NCBI RefSeq assembly: GCF_043555935.1
Contig: NZ_JBIGIB010000002.1
Coordinates: 186,001 to 250,000 of the forward strand
DNA length: 64,000 nt
Direction: 5' to 3'
DNA from: Pelomonas baiyunensis
Lineage (GTDB): Bacteria > Pseudomonadota > Gammaproteobacteria > Burkholderiales > Burkholderiaceae_C
The position numbers were made by a program, and so were the translations under genes. The notes under the pieces were generated by a model, which was not told the origin of the DNA, did no database searches, and saw nothing but the letters and a program-made list of their open reading frames with translations. Below, piece by piece: positions 36,314 through 44,085 of this stretch; the stretch's first letter is position 1; each line of letters begins with the position of its first letter.

Positions 36314-37630
36314 ATGAAGGTTTCGGTTTTCGGTCTGGGCTATGTGGGCGCCGTGTCATGCGCCTGCCTGCCCGAGCTCGGCCATGAGGTGGTGGGGGTC
36401 GACATCAACCCGCTCAAGGTGGAGCTCATTGCGTCCGGGCAGTCGCCGGTGGTCGAGGAGGGCATCGAGGAGCTGATCTCCGCCGCGGTGAAGGCCGGCA
36501 AGCTGACGGCCACCAGCGATGTGGCAGCGGCGGTCCAGGGCACCGAGGTTTCGTTGATCTCGGTGGCCACGCCGTCCCTGCCGAACTACATGCCGGACCT
36601 GACGGCGCTGGATGCCGTCGTCGGGCAGATTGGCGCCGAAATCGCCAAGAAGCCGGGGCACCACACGCTGGTGATTCGCAGCACGGTCGCGCCGGGCACC
36701 ACACGCTCGCGCATCGCCCCCCGGCTCGAAGAGGCCGCCGGCCGCAAGATTGGCGATCGACTGAGCCTGGTGTTCAACCCCGAGTTCCTGCGTGAGGGAT
36801 CGTCGGTCTCGGACTTCCACAACCCACCGCAAACCATCGTGGGCAGCCTGGACGACGCGGGCGTTGAGGTGATGAAGCGCCTCTACACCGGCGTGCCCGG
36901 CAGCTTTGTGGCGGCGGACGTGGGCGTGGCGGAGTCGGTCAAGTACCTTTGCAACGTGTTCCACGCCCTCAAGATCGTGTTTGCGAATGAAGCGGGCGCC
37001 GTGCTGAAGGAAGCCGGACTCGATTCGCGCGACGTGCTGGCACTGTTCTGCGAAGACAAGCAACTCAACATCTCCAAGGCCTACCTGCGCCCCGGCTTTG
37101 CCTTCGGGGGCTCGTGCTTGCCCAAAGAGGTCAAGGGCTTCCTCACCATCGCCCGTGAGCAGGGCGTGGACATCCCCGTTCTGGGCTCGTTGCTGACCAG
37201 CAATGACGCGCATATCGGGCGCGCTTACGACCTGATCGCCGCCCAAGGACGCAAGCCCGTGGCGCTGTTCGGGTTGGCGTTCAAGCCGGGCACGGATGAC
37301 TTGCGCGATTCACCGCTGGTGGTGCTCGCGGAGAAGCTGCTGGGCAAGGGCTTCGACCTCGCCATCTATGACAAGTTCGTCAAGATTGCGCGCCTGCTCG
37401 GCAAGAACAAGGAATACATCGACCGCGAGATTCCGCACCTGGACAAGCTGCTGCACGAAACCCCCGACGCGGCGCTGGCGCGTGCCGAAGTGGTGGTGGT
37501 GGGCCATGCCGATGCAGAGACCCGGCAGCGCATCATCGCGCTGGCACAGGGCGCGCGTGTCGTGGACCTGAACGGCTATGCCGACCTGCGAGACGCCGGT
37601 TTCGCCGCCTACGAGGGCATTTGCTGGTGA
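36314..37630 (+). CDS. algD: GDP-mannose 6-dehydrogenase (AlgD-like)
   Basis: A 438-residue nucleotide-sugar dehydrogenase. The NAD motif is FGLGYVGAVSCACL, the catalytic C268 lies in FGGSCLPKEV at the same position as in Pseudomonas AlgD, and the C-terminus ends EGICW as in AlgD. These features favour GDP-mannose over UDP-glucose as substrate. The product, GDP-mannuronate, is the donor for mannuronic acid. No alginate polymerase or epimerase is nearby, so mannuronate is probably one residue of a heteropolymer. It starts 19 bases after the amidotransferase stop. Confidence 0.87.
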   Translation: MKVSVFGLGYVGAVSCACLPELGHEVVGVDINPLKVELIASGQSPVVEEGIEELISAAVKAGKLTATSDVAAAVQGTEVSLISVATPSLPNYMPDLTALDAVVGQIGAEIAKKPGHHTLVIRSTVAPGTTRSRIAPRLEEAAGRKIGDRLSLVFNPEFLREGSSVSDFHNPPQTIVGSLDDAGVEVMKRLYTGVPGSFVAADVGVAESVKYLCNVFHALKIVFANEAGAVLKEAGLDSRDVLALFCEDKQLNISKAYLRPGFAFGGSCLPKEVKGFLTIAREQGVDIPVLGSLLTSNDAHIGRAYDLIAAQGRKPVALFGLAFKPGTDDLRDSPLVVLAEKLLGKGFDLAIYDKFVKIARLLGKNKEYIDREIPHLDKLLHETPDAALARAEVVVVGHADAETRQRIIALAQGARVVDLNGYADLRDAGFAAYEGICW

Positions 37631-38871
37631 GCGAGGCCAACGCGTCGAATTTGCCCGGTACGGCCACGCGGCCCTTGAGGCTGGCATTCATCTCGCCCGT
37701 GTTCCTGTTCCCAGCCGATGCCGGGGGCAAGATCCGCACCGGCAATATCCTGCGTGGGCTGAAGGAACTCGGCGAGTTCGACATCACGCTTGTGTCACCT
37801 GCCGATGCGCAGCAACAGTCGGCTTGGCAAGAGGCACTCAGCGGGCTGTGCCATCGCTTCGTGGGTTGGGCACCCGCACCGGCACGGCCGCGCTGGCAGC
37901 GAGCGCCGGACCTGCTTTCGGCGTTGCCGATCAATGTGGCCAGCGATCGCACGCCGGCCGCGCTCGCCGCGGTGGAGCAGTTGCTCGCGGGCGAGGCGTT
38001 CGACGTGGTGGTGTTCGACTTTGTTCACTCGGCCGTGTTGCGCCCCGCGGCGTGGTCTGGCGCCAGCGTGTGCTTCACGCACAACGTGGAAGCCGAAATC
38101 TTTGCGCGCCATGCCAAGACCGCGTCCAGCGCTTTGTTGCGTTGGCTGTGGGCCTCCCAGGCAGCCAAGATGCGCCGGTTCGAGCACGACGCCTTGGCCC
38201 GCTTCACCCGCGTGGTGACTGTCTCTGAGCGGGACGCTGAAACCTTCCAACAGAACGACGGCCTTCAAACCGCACGCGCCATTCCCACCGGCGTTGATCT
38301 GGACTTTTTCGCTTGGCAGGCGCCAACCAGTGATGCACCAGTCGTGGTGTTCACCGGGTCGATGGACTGGGAAGCCAACGTGGATGGCATCCGCTTTTAC
38401 ATCGAAGAGGTGTGGCCGCACGTGCTGGCCCAGGTGCCCAACGCACAGTTGCGCGTGGTGGGCAAGAACCCGCCGGCGGCCCTGGTGGAGCGGCGCGTGC
38501 CAGGCGTCAGCTTCACCGGCTTTGTGGACGATGTGCGTGACCATGCGCGCGACGCCTTGGCCTTCGTGATTCCGCTGCGGGTCGGCGGCGGCACGCGCAT
38601 CAAAGCGTTTGAAGCCATGGCCATGGGGTTGCCGGTGGTGTCCACCACGATCGGCGTCGAGGGCTTGGCAGTGGCCGATGGCACGCATTTCTTGCGCGCG
38701 GATGGTGCGGCGGCGCTGGCGGAGGCCACCTTGCGGCTGCTGCGAGACACGGTGCTGCGACTGAAACTGTCGCGCGCCGCGCGCGAGTTGGTGGAATCGC
38801 AATTCGGCCATCGCGTCGCCTCGCAGGTCTTCGCACAAATCCTGCATGAGGCCGTGGAGGCTTCGCGTTGA
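37627..38871 (+). CDS. GT4-family glycosyltransferase
   Basis: A 414-residue GT-B fold enzyme. Recognisable parts: FISPVFLFPADAGGKIRTGN (acceptor domain start), CFTHNVEAEIFARHAK, VVFTGSMDWEANVDGIRFY and the donor-site region VGGGTRIKAFEAMAMGLPVV. It resembles the TIGR03087 group more than classical EpsF. Translation starts at a GTG overlapping the algD stop and ends in a TTGA overlap with the next gene. The sugar donor is unknown. Confidence 0.85.
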   Translation: MSEANASNLPGTATRPLRLAFISPVFLFPADAGGKIRTGNILRGLKELGEFDITLVSPADAQQQSAWQEALSGLCHRFVGWAPAPARPRWQRAPDLLSALPINVASDRTPAALAAVEQLLAGEAFDVVVFDFVHSAVLRPAAWSGASVCFTHNVEAEIFARHAKTASSALLRWLWASQAAKMRRFEHDALARFTRVVTVSERDAETFQQNDGLQTARAIPTGVDLDFFAWQAPTSDAPVVVFTGSMDWEANVDGIRFYIEEVWPHVLAQVPNAQLRVVGKNPPAALVERRVPGVSFTGFVDDVRDHARDALAFVIPLRVGGGTRIKAFEAMAMGLPVVSTTIGVEGLAVADGTHFLRADGAAALAEATLRLLRDTVLRLKLSRAARELVESQFGHRVASQVFAQILHEAVEASR

Positions 38872-40076
38872 AGCCCTTGCGCATCCTGACCTTCTCCACG
38901 TTGTTCCCCAGCAGCGTGCGGCCTGGCCACGGCATCTTCGTGGAGACCCGGCTGCGCGAGTTGCTCAAGAGCGGGCGTGTTGAGTCCCGTGTGGTGGCGC
39001 CGGTGCCCTGGTTCCCGTCGTCGGCAGCCCGTTGGGGCGAGTACGCCCAATTTGCCCGGACGCCGCGTCGTGAGCAGCGCAATGGTCTCGACGTGCTGCA
39101 CCCACGCTACGTGTTGTTGCCCAAGGTCGGCATGACCTCCGCGCCGCTGCTGATGGCCCTGGGGGCGCGCGCAGCGATTCAGCAGGTCATTGATGAGGGT
39201 TTCGAGTTCGACCTCATCGATGCGCACTACTACTACCCCGACGGCGTGGCTGCCGCGTTGTTGGCGCGGTGGTTCAACAAGCCGTTGACCATCACCGCCC
39301 GTGGCACCGACCTGAACCTGATCCCGCAATACCCGCTGCCGCGCCGGCAAATCGAATGGGCGGCGCGTCGTGCTGACGGCTCCATTGGCGTGTGTTCCGC
39401 GCTGATGGACGTGTTGAGAGGTTGGGGGCACAACGCCCAGCGGCTGCACGTGCTGCGCAACGGGGTCGACCTGCAACGTTTTCGTCCCGTGCCTCAGGCT
39501 GAGGCGCGGGTCGCCGTGGGCGTTGCGGGGCAGCCGCTGCTGCTGTCGGTGGGGCATCTCATCGAGCGCAAAGGGCACCATGTCGCGATCGAGGCGCTGG
39601 CGGCCTTGCGCGTCACCCATCCTGAGGCTCGACTGGTGGTGATTGGCGAGGGGGCCGAGCGCGCGGCGCTGCAGGCCTTGGCGCATCAGTTGGGTGTTGC
39701 GGAACAGGTTCAGTTCACTGGTGCCGTGCCCAACGCGGATCTGTATCAGTGGTACAGCGCCGCCGATGCGTTGCTGCTCTGTTCCAGCCGAGAAGGCTGG
39801 GCCAACGTGTTGCTCGAATCCATGGCGTGCGGCACGCCGGTGGTGGCCACGGACATCTGGGGCACCCCCGAGGTGGTGGCCCAGCCGGCCGCGGGGCGTC
39901 TGGTGCCGCAACGAACCGGTGCTGCATTTGCAGCGGCACTGGCTGACTTGCTGTCCGGCGATGTTGACCGTGCCGCCACGCGCCGGTATGCCGAAGGCTT
40001 CAGCTGGCAGGCCACCACGGAGGGGCAACTGGCCCTGTTCGAGTCCATTCTCAGCAAGGCGGAGCGTCATGCGTGA
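38868..40076 (+). CDS. GT4-family glycosyltransferase
   Basis: A 402-residue GT-B enzyme. The N-terminus KPLRILTFSTLFPSSVRPGHG carries the classical Gly-rich acceptor loop; LRNGVDLQRFRP, GHLIERKGHH and SREGWANVLLESMACGTPVV mark the GT4 donor domain. Translation appears to start at TTG 38868, overlapping the previous stop (TTGA); no better start exists nearby. It ends overlapping the ligase-like gene by eight bases. It acts in assembling the repeat unit; the linkage is unknown. Confidence 0.88.
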   Translation: MKPLRILTFSTLFPSSVRPGHGIFVETRLRELLKSGRVESRVVAPVPWFPSSAARWGEYAQFARTPRREQRNGLDVLHPRYVLLPKVGMTSAPLLMALGARAAIQQVIDEGFEFDLIDAHYYYPDGVAAALLARWFNKPLTITARGTDLNLIPQYPLPRRQIEWAARRADGSIGVCSALMDVLRGWGHNAQRLHVLRNGVDLQRFRPVPQAEARVAVGVAGQPLLLSVGHLIERKGHHVAIEALAALRVTHPEARLVVIGEGAERAALQALAHQLGVAEQVQFTGAVPNADLYQWYSAADALLLCSSREGWANVLLESMACGTPVVATDIWGTPEVVAQPAAGRLVPQRTGAAFAAALADLLSGDVDRAATRRYAEGFSWQATTEGQLALFESILSKAERHA

Positions 40077-41388
40077 CCTGATCCTGCTCGTCATCATCGG
40101 CTGGTGCTTCCTGCAAGCCTTCCGCCGGCCTTGGATCGGGATCATGTGCTGGACCTGGCTCAGCATCATGAATCCCCACCAGCTGTCGTGGACGCTTAGA
40201 GATCAACCGTTCGCAGCAGCAATCGCGGGGTCGACTTTGCTGGGGCTGATGCTCACCAAGGATCGGCGCGACTTCTCGCTCAATCGCGAAAACATCACCC
40301 TGATGCTGTTGATGGGCTGGTTCTGCATCACCTTGCCGTTTTCAATGATCTGGGAACCCAGCTTCGACCTGTTCAAGCGGGTGATGAAGATCGACTTCAT
40401 GGTGCTTGTGACGCTGGTGCTGTTGAACTCGAAGCGGCACCTGATGTTGTTCGTCTGGGTCAACGTGCTGTCCATCGGGTTTTTCGGGGTCAAGGGGGGC
40501 TTGTTCACCGTGCTCACGGGCGGCAGCTACAAGGTCTGGGGCCCGGAGAACACTTACGTGGAAGGCAACAACGAGATCGCGTTGGCCATCACGATGGTGA
40601 TTCCGCTCATGCGGTTCCTGCAGCTGCAGATGCAGGCCAAGTGGGCCAAGGGCGTGATGACGTTTTGCATGGTCATGATGGCCGCCGCGGCCCTGGGCAG
40701 CCATTCCCGCGGCGCCCTCTTGGCCATCGCCTCCATGGCGCTTGTGCTTTGGTGGCGCGGCAAGAACAAGGTGATGGGTGCGGTCGGGATGGTGGTGATC
40801 GGCGGTGCGTTGCTGTCGTTCATGCCCGCCGAATGGTGGGACCGGATGCACACCATCAAGAGCTATGACCAGGACGAGTCCGCCATGGGGCGGATCAATG
40901 CCTGGTGGATGGCCTGGAACCTTGCGAAGTCGAATTTCTTTGGCGGCGGCTTCTACATTTGGACCGCGCAGATCTTTGCCCTCTATGGCCCGGACCCCAA
41001 CGATGTGCACGCCGCCCACAGCATCTATTTCATGGTGCTCGGGGAGCAGGGGTTCATCGGCCTGATCCTGTTCCTGACCTTGTTTTGTTTCGCCTGGGGC
41101 TCGGCCAGTCACCTGCGGACGCAAGGCCGCTGGCAGCCGGAAACGCAGTGGCTGTCCGACTTGGGCAGCATGTTGCAGGTGGGCTTCGTTGGGTATGCGG
41201 TGGGCGGCGCCTTCCTCAGCCTGACCTATTGGGATTTGCCGTACAACATGTTGATCATGGCTGTGGTGGGGCGCCGTTGGCTGGCGCGCAAGGCATGGCT
41301 GCGTGAGCCCGAGGAGCCGCTGATCGTTTGGCCTCAATTCATGCGCGGCTGGATCAAGAACAAACGCCTGAAGGCGGAGGCGCCATGA
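40069..41388 (+). CDS. XrtA-associated O-antigen ligase/polymerase-like membrane protein
   Basis: A 439-residue protein with about ten hydrophobic helices, resembling the putative O-glycosylation ligase of exosortase A loci (TIGR03097). The Wzy_C/O-ligase segment is visible in GSHSRGALLAIASMALVLWW, a large loop (WWDRMHTIKSYDQDESAMGR) and HAAHSIYFMVLGEQGFIGL, the usual RGAL and H-x-x-Y motifs of polymerases and ligases. It could polymerise repeat units or ligate glycan to sorted proteins. An eight-base overlap couples it to the preceding glycosyltransferase; an ATGA overlap leads to the deacetylase. Confidence 0.9.
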   Translation: MRDLILLVIIGWCFLQAFRRPWIGIMCWTWLSIMNPHQLSWTLRDQPFAAAIAGSTLLGLMLTKDRRDFSLNRENITLMLLMGWFCITLPFSMIWEPSFDLFKRVMKIDFMVLVTLVLLNSKRHLMLFVWVNVLSIGFFGVKGGLFTVLTGGSYKVWGPENTYVEGNNEIALAITMVIPLMRFLQLQMQAKWAKGVMTFCMVMMAAAALGSHSRGALLAIASMALVLWWRGKNKVMGAVGMVVIGGALLSFMPAEWWDRMHTIKSYDQDESAMGRINAWWMAWNLAKSNFFGGGFYIWTAQIFALYGPDPNDVHAAHSIYFMVLGEQGFIGLILFLTLFCFAWGSASHLRTQGRWQPETQWLSDLGSMLQVGFVGYAVGGAFLSLTYWDLPYNMLIMAVVGRRWLARKAWLREPEEPLIVWPQFMRGWIKNKRLKAEAP

Positions 41389-42344
41389 AGGCCATGTTTC
41401 AGTTGCTGTCGCCGGCGGGGCCCCGTGCGCGGCTCACCGTGTTGATTTTTCATCGCGTGCTGTCGGTCCCCGATCCGCTATTTCCGGATGAGATGGATGC
41501 CGCGCGGTTCGATGCGCTGTTGGGTTGGGTGAAGCGCTGGTTCCGGGTGTTGCCGCTGGATGAGGCGATCGCACGCTTGAACGATGGCACGTTGCCGGCG
41601 CGGGCTGCCGCATTGAGCTTCGACGATGGCTACAAAGACAACCACGACGTGGCCTTGCCCTTGTTGCGGCAGCATGGCCTACCTTGCAGCTTCTTTGTGG
41701 CCACGGGGTTCCTGGATGGCGGCCGCATGTGGAACGACACGCTGATCGAAGCGGTCCGGCATGCGGCGTCAGACACGCTGGATTTGCGCGGTTTGGTCGA
41801 TGCCGAAGGGCACGACTTGGGGCAGGTCGATTTGGGCCCGCAAGGCACCCGGCGTGAGGCGCTGCATGCGTTGATCGAACGGGTGAAGTACTTGGCACCC
41901 GAGCCCCGGCAACGTTGTGTCGACACGGCAGCGCAGCGTGCCGGTGTGGCGCCGGCGAACGATTTGATGATGTCCAGCGATGACGTCCGGCGCTTGCACG
42001 CGGCCGGCATGCAAGTGGGGGCGCACACGGTGACGCATCCCATCTTGGCGACGTTGGACGCGCGTGGCGCCGCCGATGAAATCGAGCGCAGCCGGGATGT
42101 TTTGCAATCGCTGCTGGGGGCCCCGGTGCGTCTCTTTGCCTACCCGAACGGCAAGCCTGGCACTGACTTTTTGCCCGACGTGCATCCGGCCCTGGTGCGG
42201 GAACTGGGCTTTGCTGCGGCCGTGACCACGCGGTGGGCGGCCGCTCGGCGCGGTGACGATGTCTTCCAGATTCCTCGCTTCACGCCGTGGGACCGTTCGC
42301 CAGCCAAGTTTGCGTTGCGTCTGGCGCGCAACCTCATGCACTGA
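41385..42344 (+). CDS. Polysaccharide deacetylase family protein
   Basis: A 319-residue NodB-domain protein. Catalytic motifs: AALSFDDGYKDNHD (Asp pair), AHTVTHPILATL (metal-binding His pair) and FAYPNGKPGTDF. It lacks the DUF3473 tail of the deacetylase at 26979, so the two are not duplicates. It lacks a signal peptide, but MKAMFQLLSPAGPRARLTVLIFHRVL starts with a hydrophobic patch as in other cytosolic-facing members. ATG 41385 overlaps the preceding stop. The substrate is presumably a GlcNAc or ManNAc residue. Confidence 0.85.
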   Translation: MKAMFQLLSPAGPRARLTVLIFHRVLSVPDPLFPDEMDAARFDALLGWVKRWFRVLPLDEAIARLNDGTLPARAAALSFDDGYKDNHDVALPLLRQHGLPCSFFVATGFLDGGRMWNDTLIEAVRHAASDTLDLRGLVDAEGHDLGQVDLGPQGTRREALHALIERVKYLAPEPRQRCVDTAAQRAGVAPANDLMMSSDDVRRLHAAGMQVGAHTVTHPILATLDARGAADEIERSRDVLQSLLGAPVRLFAYPNGKPGTDFLPDVHPALVRELGFAAAVTTRWAAARRGDDVFQIPRFTPWDRSPAKFALRLARNLMH

Positions 42345-42393
42345 GGTTTTGGGGCGCTTGGGAGCGGGGCGGGTGGGGCGCTCAGCCCTCGCG

Positions 42394-44085
42394 TCAGCTG
42401 ACGCGGTAGTTGGGCGCGTGGCGGCGCAGCCATTGCTCCAGCATCATCAAGATCCAGACCATCTCGCCGTAGTAGCCCGCATGCTCTTTCAAGCGCTGCG
42501 TCAGCAGGCTCTCGACGAATTCCGCCCGCACGATGCCGCGAGCGACGACGCCGCGAAGTGACTCCGCAGCCAGTGCATTCAGCGCCGCGTCCTTGACGGC
42601 CCATGGGCCGAAGGGCAGCCCGAAGCCGTGCTTCTTCTTGGTCAGGATCTCGTCGGGCAGGAAGCCGCGCAGCGCCTCCTTGAAGAACCAGCGCAGCTTC
42701 AGGCCCTTGAGCTTGTAACTCGTGGGCAGCTTGAGAGAGAAGTCCAGCAGCCGGGTGTCCAGCAGCGGGAAGCCCACGTCGATCCCGGCCAGCGCGGTCG
42801 TACCGACGACCTTGGGCAAGTCGTTCTCCGCCAAGGTGTAGCGCCAATCGAAAGCCAGCATCTGGTTCACGAGGCTGGCTTCTTTCGGGCCCGCCGCCCA
42901 GGTTTGCCGCTGGTGCTCGCGAGGCCCATGAGGGTCGACTGACGCAAGAAATGCCGGGGTCAGCACGTCCGTCATGCCGAGGCGATCCAGCAGGTTGTAG
43001 CTCTGCATGCGGTCGGGCATGGGCACCCGGGCCTGGCGGATGTAGCTGGTGCCCTTCTTCAGCAACGGGATGTTGCCCGTGACCGGATTCATGAACAGCG
43101 GATTGAGCACGCCCGCGCGGAGTGGCGTGGGAATCTGGCTGTAAACATGGAAGACGCGCTCTTTGGCGTAGCGGGTGTTGCCGCCGAACAGCTCGTCACC
43201 TCCGTCGCCGGCCAGCAGCCGGGTGTAGCCGTCGGCCTTGGCCTTGCTGGCGCAGTAGAAGGCGGGCACCGCGGACGAGTTGCCGAATGGCTGGTCGTAA
43301 TGCGCAGCCACGTTGGGAATGGCCTTCACCAAGTCGGCAGGCGTCACGTAGTACTCATGATGCTCCGCACCGTACGCCTTGGCGGCGATGCGTGCGTACT
43401 CCATCTCGTCATAGCCTTCGGCTTCAAATCCGATGGAGTAGCCCGCTGGCCGCTGGCCGGTCGCTTCGCCGAGCAGGCCGCAGACGGTTGAACTGTCTGT
43501 GCCGCCGCTCAGGAAGCAAGCTGTCGCCCCATTTGCGTCAAGGCGGTCTTTCACGGCGTCGCGCAGGATGCTCCTGAATTCATCGCGAAGGTCGCCAAAG
43601 TCCGGTTGAGCCAGTTCTTCGAAGCGCGGTTGCCAATACGGTGCGACCGTCAGCGCGCCATCGCGGAACAGCGCGTAATGCGCTGGAGGCAGGCGAAAGA
43701 TGCCCGCATAGATGGTGCGTGGAGAAGGAATGCAGTGATGGAAGAGATAGCTGAAGATCGATTGCGGGTCGATCTCCTGGATGCCCAGGGCGCGCGCCAG
43801 GACGTCCGCGCGAGTGGCGAAATGAAGCTGGCCATCGCGCACGGCGTAGCAAAGGCTGCGGATGGCCAATCGATCCACGGCCAGGTAGCGCCCACCGTCG
43901 GGAAGGTGAAGTGCGACAGCAAATTCGCCGCTCGCTTGCGCGGCACATGCCGCACCCTGCGCCGCAAAGGCAGCTTGCCAGTCCTGAAGCGGCTCAACCG
44001 ATGGTGCACCTGGCCGCAGGGCGGCGGTGGCGAAAGGGGTGTCGTGCGGCAAGTCGCGATCGTGCATAGGAGGTCGCAAGAGCAT
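42394..44085 (-). CDS. Asparagine synthase homologue without glutaminase cysteine
   Basis: A 563-residue protein. The C-terminal synthetase domain is intact (CFLSGGTDSSTVCG, LLAGDGGDELFGGNTRYAKE, KHGFGLPFGPWA). The N-terminal glutaminase-like domain starts MLLRPPMHDRDLPHDTPF: no Cys follows the initiator Met, and the NGEVYN motif is absent. Known relatives without Cys2, such as beta-lactam synthetase, make amide bonds without glutamine. ATG 44085 overlaps the preceding gene's stop; a later Met at 44067 is possible but also lacks Cys2. It is read with the tandem-GNAT, GT2 and flippase genes, suggesting amide formation on a glycan or acylated precursor. Confidence 0.88.
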   Translation of the reverse strand: MLLRPPMHDRDLPHDTPFATAALRPGAPSVEPLQDWQAAFAAQGAACAAQASGEFAVALHLPDGGRYLAVDRLAIRSLCYAVRDGQLHFATRADVLARALGIQEIDPQSIFSYLFHHCIPSPRTIYAGIFRLPPAHYALFRDGALTVAPYWQPRFEELAQPDFGDLRDEFRSILRDAVKDRLDANGATACFLSGGTDSSTVCGLLGEATGQRPAGYSIGFEAEGYDEMEYARIAAKAYGAEHHEYYVTPADLVKAIPNVAAHYDQPFGNSSAVPAFYCASKAKADGYTRLLAGDGGDELFGGNTRYAKERVFHVYSQIPTPLRAGVLNPLFMNPVTGNIPLLKKGTSYIRQARVPMPDRMQSYNLLDRLGMTDVLTPAFLASVDPHGPREHQRQTWAAGPKEASLVNQMLAFDWRYTLAENDLPKVVGTTALAGIDVGFPLLDTRLLDFSLKLPTSYKLKGLKLRWFFKEALRGFLPDEILTKKKHGFGLPFGPWAVKDAALNALAAESLRGVVARGIVRAEFVESLLTQRLKEHAGYYGEMVWILMMLEQWLRRHAPNYRVS

